Source: Angiostrongylus vasorum
Lineage: Eukaryota > Nematoda > Chromadorea > Rhabditida > Metastrongylidae
Assembly (NCBI GenBank): GCA_018806985.1
Contig: JADANN010000443.1
Span: 883,001-947,000, forward strand
DNA: 64,000 nucleotides
Reading direction: 5' to 3'
The notes under the pieces were generated by a model, which made no database searches, was not told where the DNA came from, and was given only the letters and a program-made list of their open reading frames with translations. Positions 14,101 through 25,124 of this stretch are shown in pieces (the stretch's first letter is position 1; each line of letters opens with the position of its first letter). The position numbers were made by a program, and so were the translations under genes.

Positions 14101-17100
14101 GATCGTAATCGATATGTGAAGATATTTTTTAAATGTATAGGAAGATAGCGCTGTCCATCATTAACTGTCGCTCCAGTTTCAGTGGCTTAAGAATCTTATG
14201 GATGTTATATATGCTTTTTATTGGAATTAAAAGCTTGTGTAGTGGCATCGTTAAACGGTTGGCATGTCGTTTTAGTTGGACGCTTCCGTATACATGCTTG
14301 ACGATGTAATGCCAGAAATCAACATCGACGCGCCACAAGATCCCGTTTCTCCAGACAGTCGAACTCCAGTGGAATTAGTAGTGATTCCACCGACACCAGA
14401 ACCAGTATCGCAGTCAGTTCACTCTTCAGTGGATGTTCTTCCACCAGGAGTAGTGGAAAAACCCACAGATGATAAAGAAAGCATGGATCGGCAGGTACTC
14501 ACTACTACACTACAGCACTGCTGCATGCATTTTATTTGAGTACATAGTAATGTAATGTGTATGTGCATGTGTTAACGAGCATTTTTGGGATAGCTAGCCA
14601 ACTACTTGTAGTAGTAATGTGTTGTGTTGTAGCCTCTTTTGGTGAGAAACGACGATGACGGACGAAGCAGCAGTGATGTTCTTTCGACAACCACAACGCC
14701 GGATCCGGCCTTTTCTTTCGATCACAACTCAGTTGAAGAACTTGATGATCATCCAGATAACCAGCCATTAGATTATCATGGACTCGAACGTAATGAGTCG
14801 CCACAACTTAGCTCACCAGGCGCTTCATTCATCTCTTCATCAGATCAGGTCCCTAGCTGCGGAGCACCATCAAAAGATGTGTTGGCGTCAGAGTCGGTGC
14901 TGACACCTAAACACGATAACAGTCCAAAAGTTGATCTCCCGACAGAACCTTCAGTCTCTCCAAATGCGAATGATTCATTACCTGTTTTACCTTCCAATAC
15001 GGACAACATACCAGCGGAACGTTTTCCCTCACCGTCGTTAATAGAAGAGGACCGAAATGTTGTTGTTGAAGGCGATGTACCTGAAGAATTCAAGGTTTCC
15101 GTTTATATTTCCGTCCGATTACACTTCAGTTTCTCTTTAGTTGAAAATATTATTTTCGTTATATTTCTCATCAAAAGGAAAGCTATTCAGTCATATTGCA
15201 AAAGAAGAGGTTGAGAAGGTATAGCATTCAGAGTGATGATGTAGCTTTTAACGTTTTCTTAGCGTAGTGTTACTTAGCAAAAGTACACGTTGCGCAAGAT
15301 TAAGCATCCAGTGAATAAAGCCCCCTATAAGATGTCCGGAATTTCCTGTGAAGTTATGACAACTATTAATTACTTGGATACATGAATACTTGGACGACCT
15401 GTCTTCACTGATTGTGTGGGCCCCAACATAATCTCCATTTTCGGAGTTTTGCTGGTTTAGCTATTGTGTTTCCCTGGAGTCCCAAGGTTAACCTAGCCAA
15501 AGTCTGCCCCAGATCTTCACCACCACAGACAGTCGCCACCCTTGTGGACCAGAGGAAGATTTGCCACCATGCGACTAGTTTGATACCGGGACGGTGGTGG
15601 ATCCTGGTATTGGTTTACTCTTAGCTGGGCTTCCTGGTGAAAAATCCTGACTCAGCTTGGGAGACCCTACCGGGAAAATGTATCCCCCCGCTGGATATCG
15701 CAGTGCAACACCCTGCCACCATGAGGGGAACCATTAATTAATGAAGTGGATTTCGTCCTAACCAGTCATCTTTGGAATGACGAAAAAAAGACAATTTTGA
15801 TGAGAAGTAAACAAATTATTATCCCTACGAACAGCTTCAGGTGCAGCGCAAATAGAAATTTCGCCTAATGGACTTTCCAAAAATGTTTTCCATGCATTCC
15901 TTCTTTCAGGAAAAGAAGATGTCAGAGGGACCCAATTTGTTTGGCTTTTAGGTGAAGTAATGGTAGCGATTTCTGCGTTGTATTTTAACCATTGTTATTA
16001 TCATTGCTGGGCACCAAAATAAAATTTCCCTTCCAAAGGTATATCTAAGATATCATAAGGAAACTTTATTTTGCTCTTATTTCAGGGTCCTCACGTTCCT
16101 CAAGTAGTTGGAGAAAACGGACTGCTGGATGATTTGGAGGATCCTCAAACTCTGAAGAAGATCAGCATGGACACAGATGATTTAAAAAAGGCATTGGAGG
16201 TAGATATATCATCTGATTCCATCCTGTTAAGAGATTGGCAGAAGCGTTAGAAACTCAATCTATCAGCATACAAATGGGAATTTTTTTGCCTATTACTGAT
16301 GCACATACCACATGCTTAGATCTTTCTTTTTTTGTTTCAGAATGAAGAGTGCAAGAGTGCTTCAGAAGAGTATACTGAAGCAGTGCGCAAATTGAGCCAA
16401 CAAATGATTAACGATGCATCGACTCCCCTCGCTTCGGCTCTAGCTTCTTCACTTATTGATGGAGTTGAAAACACCATAAAGGTGGGCTAGAATTTATTGC
16501 TGTAATGTAATTTATGACGCCTCCAAATGGTTTACTGCCTCAGCGTGACTGGAAGGTGTTCCTGGGTGCCGGGCTGCGATGTACAGCGGGATTCATCCTC
16601 CCAACAGGGCCTCCCAGGCTGAGAAGGAGTCCGACGTTTACATCAAGAAGCCCAACTGAGAATTAAACCAATACCAGGATCCATCACCCTCCTGGTACCA
16701 AACTAGTCGCATGTTGGCAAATCTCCCTCGAACCCACAATGACCTGCGACAGACTTTGGCCACGCTGATCTCGGGACTCCAAGGAAACAAGTGGCTAAAT
16801 CAGCAAAACTCTGAAAAAGTGGAAATTTTGCTGGAGCCCACACAACCAGTGAAGACGGGTCATTCAAGTATCAAGTAAGTAATTTATGACGAATAGTGTT
16901 TATGTGGTGTGTTTAAACAACAGTTATGCTTTTTTAGTTGATTTGTGGTTTCTCGCCATTCTTCTCATTTATTGTGTATTGAGAAAACTTTATATTATTT
17001 CAACGAGAATCTGTGGTACTTATAACTTTATCAACTCAGGTTGCTGGTTCAACATTGGAGTACGTAGTTGATCAGACCAGCAAGGGTTTGGACGCTGTTG

Positions 17101-20100
17101 TTGAAGAAGTGAAGGATGTCTCCAAACAACTGGATGAGAAAGTATGGCATTCTAGATTTATAAGGAATAAACACTTAATCATGGAAGCTTAAGGTTGCTT
17201 CATACTAATAGGGGCACGTCTTTTTTTTTGTCTTTGAGAAATCCGTTAGCCAAAACTGTTTGCTTCATGAGTTCTTCGTCTCGTCGAAATTCTTATTGTT
17301 CTTATAACTATGTAGATGAAACTGTATTTTTTCCCTTGTAAAACTTCATAGTTTCTCCTTTTCTGCTGTGTTAGTTCCAGTTTTTAGAAAATTGTTACCT
17401 AACGAGATCTGCTTGTCAGTTGTTTTGTTCAGATGTTGGCTATGCAGAACCGCTCGAACCTTATCGAAGATGACGATGCCAACCATGTTGTGAAGTACGA
17501 AGAGGTTTGCTAATATTCTTTTATATGTGACTTCTTGATATCAACCGTAGAATTGAGTCAAATGTCATCAATTCTCTTATCTTTTCTTTTTTCGAAATAT
17601 ATATATGAGAGGGACGTATCTTATGAAGACCTATGTATCAAGGTATTTTTGTCTTCATGGACAAATCCGTTTGGGCGCATCTGGGCAGTGGTCGGAGGCG
17701 CCCTGCACCACATTTGGGATCGATCCCCGTGCCCGTCGCGTACCAAGCCTTCCATCCGTACGGCGTTGGGAATTTGGTACGAAACCTGTTTGGGAAGATA
17801 GCAGCACTGGCTCAGTACATTGCTATGCTTAATGAAGTCGAATGCATGGTGCATCACTCAAGGATTGATCAACGCCGAGAGCTTTATCCTTCATTTTATT
17901 CTTTAACCTAAATTTGCTTTAATTACTTCGAGACTTATTAATAGCATAATGTTGTCACTTCTAAATGGGTTTGACGACCGTTTAATTTCAAATATTCTTT
18001 GTATTTCATGTGGTTGGTGTGGACCCATGGTGGTTCCTGTTCTTAAAAAAAACAAAACAGCAAAGAAGATGTAACCTATTTGTGTAGCCGTGTTTTATGA
18101 CTCGCGTACTTATATACCACCATTTTAGACAGATCCGATTATTGATTCCGTGCTCGAGACCGTAGCAAGCGACTCAGATCGAGTTGATCTCTCCCTAAGC
18201 AATGGCGGATCTGAACTTGGAACTGACGAAAAAGATGGGATGAGAAAGCACGAGGTACTCATTTTCATTCTACTTTGAACTAGGAGCCACTTGTGTCACT
18301 TGTCTTTCGTTGGTTGTCGAATCCCTCCAACAGGCGTTGACATGAGCTTTTCTGCGCGTCCAAATTACTTGCAGAGTTCTCTTGCTTGCAAAACTTGAAG
18401 AGGCACTCGAAAAGCATGGTTTTCTTTCAGAATCTTCGTTAATTCTGTTATCTGATCAGTGCCTTCCCTGATATGTGATGCATATTTCGCATGACCATGT
18501 TCTGGAATGGCCGTTTACCTATTGATTATCGCCATTTCGTTTTTATTCACATGTCCCATCATCACATCTACTTTGTGGGTCCCACCGTTTCGTTTCTTTT
18601 CCTCGCATTCATCGCCTTCAAAGGTCTTCGAATATTTTGCGTGTTGTTTCGGCTGCTGCTTGAGGATTTCATATTCATTTGAATGTTGTAGAATACTGGT
18701 CGAGTCGATTCTCCTTATGATCATGGAGGTAGCTGAGCCAAGTCGTTGTCTTGTGGATCAGACGAAAGTGTTGGAAGGGGGTCGAACCACTACCTCCTAT
18801 CCAGATGGACCGCATCACTAGCCACTCCACTCGCTATCTTTGACATCTTGAAATATGTGACGGCACTCTGATCTTTTATTATGGACATTGCGCCGAACAT
18901 AGGATTCCTTTCTTAGCCTGCGTTGTGTAGTATAGTTTTAGCATGTTGTCGCTAAAGTGTTTGTTAGCCCTAGGTTGAAGTTCCACATGTCTACATCCAC
19001 AGCGTGAGAATTTTTTTTATGCAAGGAAAAAGTATAGAGTCGAGGAACTGGGCAGATAAACTAGACGTTCTTTGTTCTCCTAATACGCATCTTTGATGCT
19101 CTTATGTGCTTCTTCTGCTCGTACATAGCTCTGAATCTAAGTTGTTTATCATGCTAACTTCTCGATCTGCATGTATAATGTGTATCGAAAAGCTTAGGAG
19201 ATATTCGTTCACTGAGTGTGAGAGGTACATCACAGATGAAACCGTTTCACATGAAGAGCGTTCTCTGAAAATCCGACCAAACTGGTTTTTTTTTATAAGC
19301 GCCGTCGAAATGGCAAGAATTTTCGTTCTGCTCTTACGCTTTATGTTTTAAATAGGCTTAGATTTAGTCTTAGGCTTGCAAAGCCAAAATGATGAAGTTG
19401 CGAATTAGAGAACGTTGTTGTAAAATCTGTAATTTAAAAGAGTTCTCGCTGTAAATGTCATCGTTTTGAGATTTAAACCTCCGCTACCATCCGTAATTCC
19501 AGAAAGCCTCATTTTTTTCTATTGAGGTGGATGAGGACGGTTTTCGTGTTGCAGCTGATTCTCACCATATGCGGCTGTACCTTCTTCCTCCATCGACAGC
19601 ACGTGGCGCACGTGGTATAATTTTTGAATACGCCTTTTTTATTGTGTGTTATATGCATCCTACCAACGGTTAACCGCCTCATCGTGGCTGAGAGGTGTTC
19701 CTGGGTATCGGGCTGCGATGTACAGTGTGCATTCATCACCCCGGCAGGGTCTCCCAAGCCGAGGAGTCTGGCGTTTCCATGCGAGGATCCGTCACCCTCT
19801 TGGTATCAAACTAGTTGCGTGGTGGCAAATCTCCCTCTGATCTACAAGGGCGGCGATCGCCTGTGATGGTAACGACATGGGGCAAACCTTGGCGGGGTTG
19901 ATTTGAAGACTTCAAGGAACTACAGTGGCTAAACCAGGAAAACTCTGAGAAATGGAAATTTTGCTGGAGGCCACAGAACTAGTGAGGATGGGTCATCCAA
20001 GTAAATATGTTATATGCATTAATGTGAAAAATTCGAATCATGTGCAATTCTTGCGTAATTTCCTTTGTGTAGAAACGGTAAGACAGACACCCTATCTCTC

Positions 20101-20950
20101 CGGGGTCGGAATATAGGTATGAGACTTACTTGAAAATTGCGAAACAGTTATCAATATTTTGGTGGGTAGATGTTATTGTAAGCCAGACATGTATTCAATC
20201 ACTTCTGCGATACCTACTGATGTCACATGCATCCCATATTCTTCAGAGGTTCATCAACGCTGATTGCTTTATGCTTTATTCTTAAACGCTTATATTTTAA
20301 TGGTTTAACTTTCTTTTTAGACTTGACAATGCTTCACGTAGAGGAAATTATAAGAATGTGTAATATAAAATAATTTCTAGCCCCATCGGTTCCACACTTG
20401 TCTCGACCACTCTTCTTTGAACTGGCAACTGTACCTCACTTCAATGGAAAGTGCAGTATTACTGATGAGCAAAGTGCGATTGAGTACTTCACAAACATCA
20501 GGTAGGTATCGTTTTTTTTTCCGCTTGGTTTTAAACTCATTTAGCTTTATTGGAATCTATCGGTGCTTTCTTTTCCAATGTTCTGCGACTTTTTTAAATC
20601 GTAAATTCTTCCTAGCGTTATCCATTAGTTTAGTGAATGGAACATCTAAACATATTTTGGTTGCAGAGCGTTCTTATAGGTCAAGCAATTACATTTTGCA
20701 CACCGGAGACATATCTCCAACTGTGCTTGATGGATGGCTTGCGGGTAAAAAGCATTGGTTGCACAGTGGCCAGAAAAGCCGCTTGATTCCAACACGACAT
20801 CACAGTGCGCTGCCAGCATTCTTGACTGCAAACGCGTCGCAAATGGAGGAATCTGGCCTTGTGATGAATTCTGCTCTCGATTACAACACAATTTCTTTAA
20901 ATACGGCAGACGGACTGATTGATTATAAGATGATTAAAATTGAACTTTAG
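8140..20950 (+). CDS. maph-1: MAP1/Futsch-family microtubule-associated protein, 22 coding exons, 993 aa
   Basis: Exons read from splice signals and phase: 8140-8191, 8523-8567, 8863-8954, 10072-10125, 10841-11002, 11076-11183, 11248-11332, 12473-12660, 12730-12811, 13448-13628, 13838-14024, 14276-14494, 14633-15094, 16086-16199, 16341-16481, 17040-17141, 17433-17504, 18129-18254, 18974-19003, 19527-19614, 20381-20501, 20680-20950. They total 2982 nt and stay in one frame to a TAG. Residues 33-51 contain LLDLMGTFVLLDGG, as in the metallo-beta-lactamase-like start of MAP1/Futsch. Residues 179-220 contain ISVLVWFPARP, RILHTG and ALEKAKSLPFL, which line up with the conserved heavy-chain block. 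Residues 263-677 are a Ser/Pro/Thr-rich acidic linker; 678-782 look helical. Residues ~871-993 match the light chain, with FELATVPHF, VLDGWLAGKKHW and RLIPTRH. The family binds microtubules and is usually split into heavy and light chains. Least certain are exon 2 (weak acceptor), the 12811 donor and the 30-nt exon. Confidence 0.9.
9125..9306 (+). repeat. Family B (RTE-tailed) element, 5'-truncated, in a MAP1-gene intron
   Basis: This covers the 3' half of the family: a run like gtggtgacgacctggggg, the gccaggctgacttcgggac block, then agggcccgcacaaccaatga and a degenerate ccaagtcc tail. It lies in the intron 8955-10071. No target-site duplication was obvious. Confidence 0.7.
9590..9890 (-). 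repeat. SINE family A, near full-length, in a MAP1-gene intron
   Basis: On the minus strand the head reads tggcgcagtggtcggaggcg (A box) and ggatcgaacc (B box), then the central core and the 3' block, ending in a tail seen on the + strand as aaaggataaataaaggatg. It lies in the intron 8955-10071. Confidence 0.85.
10242..10277 (+). repeat. AT / GTATAT simple repeat
   Basis: atatatatatatatatgtat continues into gtatatgtatata, in the MAP1-gene intron 10126-10840. Isoleucine/tyrosine runs in the minus frames here are artefacts. Confidence 0.9.
11450..11832 (+). repeat. Family B (RTE-tailed) element, near full-length, in a MAP1-gene intron
   Basis: It runs from the 5' block cccaacggtctaccgcctc, through gtgaaccacaatggctaagc, to a 3' tail of ggccatccaagtatccaagt. 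It sits in the intron 11333-12472, sense to the gene. Confidence 0.8.
12985..13365 (-). repeat. SINE family C (tRNA-derived) in a MAP1-gene intron
   Basis: On the minus strand the head reads atagcacagtggtagtgatg, a good A box (TAGCACAGTGG). A degraded B box (gtgcgattccgcccc) follows, then the core with ccggacttgtccggga, then a 3' part seen on the + strand as gcttgaggattttc. Intron 12812-13447. Confidence 0.8.
15373..15732 (-). repeat. Family B (RTE-tailed) element in a MAP1-gene intron
   Basis: Near full-length in reverse orientation; the 3' tail is at the low coordinate (acttggatacatgaatactt) and the 5' end near 15732. It is flanked by attaatta at 15365-15372 and 15733-15740, a short candidate target-site duplication. 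Intron 15095-16085. Confidence 0.8.
15910..15951 (+). CDS. Possible alternative terminal exon of the MAP1-family gene
   Basis: A strong acceptor, ttctttcag, ends at 15909. In the phase left by the exon ending at 15094, the next 14 codons read EKKMSEGPNLFGF and then stop. An AATAAA lies at 16018-16023, 67 bases after the stop. Using this exon would end the protein after about 652 residues and remove the light chain. It sits in the intron 15095-16085, which the main model skips. It may instead be an unused cryptic exon. Confidence 0.4.
   Translation, partial: EKKMSEGPNLFGF
16530..16878 (+). repeat. Family B (RTE-tailed) element with 13-bp target-site duplication
   Basis: The 3' end reads ggagcccacacaaccagtga and then tcaagtaa. 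The direct repeat gtaatttatgacg occurs at 16507-16519 and 16879-16891, perfectly matched. Sense orientation in the intron 16482-17039. Confidence 0.85.
17680..17908 (+). repeat. SINE family A in a MAP1-gene intron
   Basis: Head gggcagtggtcggaggcgcc and B-box-like gggatcgatcccc, then the core; the segment between the core and the aatgaagtcgaatgcatggt block is partly deleted; the tail is ctttatccttcattttattc. Intron 17505-18128. Confidence 0.8.
18490..18838 (-). repeat. SINE family C copy in a MAP1-gene intron
   Basis: On the + strand it shows the family C hallmarks in reverse: gctgcttgaggatttcat, ctggtcgagtcgattctcct, then a degraded core and head near 18838. Intron 18255-18973. More diverged than the copy at 12985-13365. 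Confidence 0.7.
19659..20007 (+). repeat. Family B (RTE-tailed) element with 12-bp target-site duplication
   Basis: It runs from ccaacggttaaccgcctcat to the tail tcatccaagtaaat. The direct repeat tgttatatgcat is perfect at 19647-19658 and 20008-20019. Intron 19615-20380. Confidence 0.85.
20186..20282 (+). repeat. SINE family A, 3' fragment
   Basis: A diverged 3' fragment: gccagacatgtattcaatca, then a block like atcccatattcttcagaggt, ending in a ctttatgctttattc tail. Same intron as the preceding B element. Confidence 0.55.
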
Positions 20951-21137
20951 GAATAGCAGACTTACAGCTTATCACACACTCATAACTTCACCAAACGTAT
21001 CATTTTTTAATGCTTTTTTGATGTGTAGTTGCGTGTCTATAATGAGCTTGTATGGCCGGCAAAGAACAAACAGACAGCGCTCTACAGTTGCTCTTCGTAT
21101 TTAAGTTCTATTTCTGTTGAGTTCTGATACTGTAAGT

Positions 21138-21143
21138 AATAAA
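21138..21143 (+). terminator. Poly(A) signal of the MAP1-family gene
   Basis: AATAAA lies about 190 bases after the stop codon at 20948-20950, within a T-rich 3' flank. It is the first canonical hexamer downstream of the stop that I see. Confidence 0.6.
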
Positions 21144-21149
21144 ACTAAA

Positions 21150-22000
21150 AAATCTTATCGCTAATTCGTGGGTTTCTATTCTTAGCACCTTGTCAATTTA
21201 ATCATAACGTTTAAGATCATAAGATCACACTGTTCACGTTGTGCAAAATTAGTTTTAGTTGTTGCAAGTTGAGTTATGCGTTAAAGTTTGATAAAAAGTT
21301 CTAAAACGTCTCGTGTTTCCAAGAATCATACGGAGTTTGAAGATGCTTTTTTCTTCGTACAGATTGTTGAGCTGATTACCGTTTAAAATCACTAGTTCGT
21401 TAACCTTCTCACGACTACGTGAAATGACTTAAACATGTACACTGCTGCACATTTCGAACCATGAGTATTGATTTCAATGCGCACAATTCTTTCTTTTTGC
21501 CGTACATAGCTATTTCGCTGGAGTTCTTGTTGTCAATCGATATCTTGTCGAACGCTGGTTTTGTGCTGCCGTTAGTTCATGGATTTGTTGCGCTTTAGTA
21601 GTGAGAAGAATACTGCACTATGCTTTCGGCAGTGTTAACCGTTTTTGCTGGAATTTCATAGCGGATCTATTGGTACTTATACAGTTAAGTTTAGAGGTTA
21701 GGAACATATTATGGTCAGGAAAAGATAGCATATTACCAAGAAGATTCCTATAGACGTGTTTGTAGTATTCGGAAGGCCTGAGGATCCTCAAGGTGCGGAT
21801 TTATCAGTAGGCAAACTACAGCCTTGGGAAAGGAACACGTCAGAAACGCCTACGTCACCTTTTCTATCGCCTCTGTTGTAAACGGTTAAATATTTGAGGA
21901 AAATCATATTGAAGTATTTATAGTGGTAGCGTAGAGAGAGTTCGGATTCACTAAAGTGTAGAGTACATATTTCTGACCTATGTTTTCATAACGCTCATCG
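21150..22000. other. Intergenic sequence after the MAP1-family gene, no features seen
   Basis: AT-rich sequence without a supported exon or recognised repeat until the family B element at 22010. Confidence 0.5.
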
Positions 22001-22009
22001 CTTTGGAAA

Positions 22010-22350
22010 AAAACCTCGGCGGTTTACCGCCTCATCGAGGCTGAGAGGTGTTCCTGGGTGTCGGGCTGCAGTGTACAATGGGAGATTCATCCTCCAGCAG
22101 GGGTCTCCAAAGCTGAGAAGGAGTCCAGCGTTTCCATCAGGAAGCCCAGCTAAGAGTGAACCAATACCGGGATCCACCACCGTCCTGGTATAAAACTAGT
22201 CGCATGGTGGCAAATCTGTCCCTGATCTACAAGGGCTACAACTGCCTGTGCTGGTGATGACCTGAGGCAGACTTTGGCCAAGCTGTCCTCTGGACTTCAG
22301 GGAACCACAATGGCTAAGGCATCTCCGGAGAATGCAAGTTGTGCTGGGGC
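22010..22350 (+). repeat. Family B (RTE-tailed) element, tail truncated
   Basis: The 5' part is typical (ggtttaccgcctcatcgagg). The 3' end stops inside the RTE-like tail after gtgctggggc. A 10-bp direct repeat, ttttcataac, is found at 21983-21992 and 22353-22362. Confidence 0.75.
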
Positions 22351-22511
22351 TATTTTCATAACAATATAATGATGTCGTGGACTTTCTGCTAGGAATATTT
22401 TCTTAACGGTCGTCAACTTATACAACCAGCAACGGTCAACAGTTTACCCTTGTTGTCTAAAATTTGTGCTTCTTGCATGTAATCACCACTTAATGACAAC
22501 AAATAACAAGT

Positions 22512-22879
22512 GCTTACTTGGTACTTGGTACCTGAACGGCCCGTTCTCACTTGTGCGTCCCCCCAGCATAATCTCCATTCTTCGGAGATTTGCTGGCTAA
22601 GCCATTTTGACTCCCTGGAATCTCGAGATCAGCCTGGCCAAAGTCTCCCCCACGTCTTCACAGTCGCAGCCCAGAGGGAGATTTGCCACCATGCGGCTTT
22701 GATACCAGGACGGTGGTGGATTCTGATATTGGTTTACTCTTAGCTAGGCTTTCTAATGGAAACGCCGGACTCATTCTCAGCTTGGAAGACCCTGCTAGGT
22801 GGACGAATCCCCCCCCCCGCTGTACATTGCAGCCCGACACTCAGGAACACCCAGCCAGGATGAGACGGCAAACCGTTGG
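22512..22879 (-). repeat. Family B (RTE-tailed) element, full-length, 17-bp target-site duplication
   Basis: A complete 368-bp insertion on the minus strand. Direct repeats gacaacaaataacaagt (22495-22511) and gacgacaaataacaagt (22880-22896) match at 16 of 17 positions. The tail, at the low coordinate, contains two copies of a tacttgg unit. This copy best defines the element boundaries. Confidence 0.9.
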
Positions 22880-23159
22880 GACGACAAATAACAAGTAGTA
22901 ATCAATATTTACAACCTCCTACAATAGTTACCTAGTGCCTTCTACAATAATCTATTTGTAGTCCTTAATACTTATTATATCAATAGAGAATATGCATTTC
23001 CTACCTATAGTATGCAATCGTTAAGCGAAATGCCTGGTACGAACGAGTGGGTCGGATTCTTGATGAGCAGTATTAAAAGTCTAAGCAAACATTTCTTACA
23101 TTAGCTGCAACTAGTACATACTTCTCAGCATTCCTTGCATCATATCTAGAAGTTCCATA

Positions 23160-23345
23160 CAATCTACCCAGCCAAAACACCATAACCAAACAGAGAAAAT
23201 GCTAAGCCAAGATTTCTTTTGGTTTAGCATTTTCTCTGTTTGTTATGGCGGTGTTCGGCTGGGTAGATTGCGGTCAACATGACCTTTCCGGACTCCGAGG
23301 AGGGCGAAATCCGCCGAAACTTCAGCTTGTTAGTAAATAAGGAAA
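23160..23345 (+). repeat. Long hairpin joined to a Penelope-like terminal fragment
   Basis: Arms at 23160-23205 and 23224-23270 are nearly perfect inverted repeats of about 46 bp with an 18-base loop. The right arm runs directly into the hammerhead-like block ctccgaggagggcgaaatcc and gccgaaacttcagc (23291-23326). This is a mutated form of the CTGAAGA...GAAAC core seen elsewhere in the window. Confidence 0.7.
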
Positions 23346-23349
23346 TAAA

Positions 23350-24105
23350 ATAACATCTCGTGTTTCCTTAACAAGAATGTAAGGGATTATTTAATCAATC
23401 CCGAGGTTAATAGAAAATCCGCTATGAGAATTGCAAGGAGAATTGACTCGACCAGCATAAGAAGATCGTAAAGATCGTATTGGGTCGGAGTTAGAGAGAC
23501 ACAAAAGATGTGTGAGGCGACGGAGCAACAGCAACTTCAGGAAACTGGTCCGTCGCGCCTTCTGTTCGAGATTGCTGACTGTACATCTTCATATCAATGC
23601 GCGCTCCTATTGTGCTACAAAAAGCAAGCGGTCGTGAAGGGGGTTAAACTCTCCACCCTTATCACTATGTCGTTGTCTAATAGTTTTTGATTTTATTAGT
23701 TCCCGAAATTGTCGCATATCACATTTTTGGGCTACTGTGAGATCGGAACTGAAATTTCGATTGGCATAGTGGTTAAGGATTTGGAGAATTTCATCCGAAA
23801 ATATGCAGAAATTGATATCTACTTCGCCATTTGGATCTAGGTGTTTAAAGGATCGCTCTAGGACAAGTATGTGATCGTACGCCTATTTCTTATTCATCAC
23901 TCTTATGTAACCTATCTGGAGTAGCTTTGAAAAGGCGTCGATCTTAAAGTTCATGCAGGCTCCATGCGATCTTTAGACGGTAATTCTACCAAGAAGACGG
24001 TTCCATTTATTTTGCCCATCATTTTCAACGAAAGATACGCAAATAATTCTTCATGTTTTTGTTGAGCAAAAAGTGAGGTGCTATTTGTTTCTTCATTACG
24101 ACGAC
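23350..24105. other. Unassigned AT-rich stretch
   Basis: No supported gene. A short piece near 23435-23510 (gaattgactcgaccagcata) resembles the interior of family C SINEs but is too short and diverged to annotate as a copy. Confidence 0.4.
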
Positions 24106-24180
24106 GCTTACGTTTGGACGGATTTCTCCTTCCTCAGAGCCTGGAAAGGTCAAATTGACCGCAATCTGTCCATTGAAACG
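24106..24180 (-). repeat. Penelope-like terminal fragment
   Basis: The minus strand contains gcggtcaatttgacctttcc and aggctctgaggaagg, the first half of the hammerhead-like core with its usual upstream flank. The GAAAC half is lost. Confidence 0.55.
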
Positions 24181-25124
24181 GTCCATAACTAAACTAGGTC
24201 CTTCACATATTCACTGCTTTCTATGAGCCTTCCACTGAATAGTCATGTGGAGACCAACCGCACAGAGTTCACATGGAAGGGCAAAGTGTCTCTCGCACCA
24301 AAACAACGTTCCTAAATCCCTCTCTCCACCCACACGAAAAAGGATGCTTGTAAGAAACGTGTTTCGAACAGCCACCAACGTGTGCACAGGAAGAGGACAG
24401 AAAGAGGAATCCAGAAAATTGGCGCGGGAAATAGCCATTTCAAAAGGCTACGAAGCTGTAGCTTCTCGGGATAGATGTAAAGGAAAATCCAGTCCCCCCA
24501 AACCACAACTCTAGCTATAATAAGGTCCCGCTTACTCTGCACTTTATTTCAAGCGGAATAACTGCAGCTGTAAAACGCTGTTTAACAAGGGCCGGTCTAG
24601 AGAATTCGGTAACAGTAATGGAAATACCATCGAGCACTCTAAGATGCCAGCTAGTTCGCAACCGCCTGTATGATCGTCTACAGAGGACGTAAATAGTTTG
24701 TCACAACGGTATGGTGATTGCATGAGTTCAGGTACGGTTTGTCTTGTATCTTGTAAAACAGACGGGGACGAATACACTGGCGAAGCGGGAACATCACTCT
24801 GCGTTTGTATAAAGAACACCTAGTCGGTAAATTTAAGGTTAAACCGAATACTCCACTACGCACGCATAGTGCCCGATGGCATAACGAGGAAGATTTTGAA
24901 GTAAAAGTCGCTATCCTCGAAATACCTCAACCTATTTTTTCTCATCTGGGCCACGCAGATTTCTCACTCATGTAAGACTCAGTGCGGCTGGTCTCCACCA
25001 AATAACTGGGAGGCTTACAAAGAACAAAACGGGATCTCAAAAAACCAACTTTCCTTCAATCTCGGCATAATCAATCAATATCTGTTCTTTCGTCCATAAG
25101 CGAAAAAGGGGTTGATAAAGAGGT

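Noticed and set aside
15412..15624. Repeated peptide ending PGRWWILVLVYS in frames at 11588, 15412 and 22510
   Set aside because: This is the translation of the family B repeat, not a conserved protein.
20666..20680. Upstream acceptor ttgcag for the last MAP1-gene exon
   Set aside because: Using it creates an immediate in-frame stop. The acceptor ending at 20679 restores the frame and the light-chain match.
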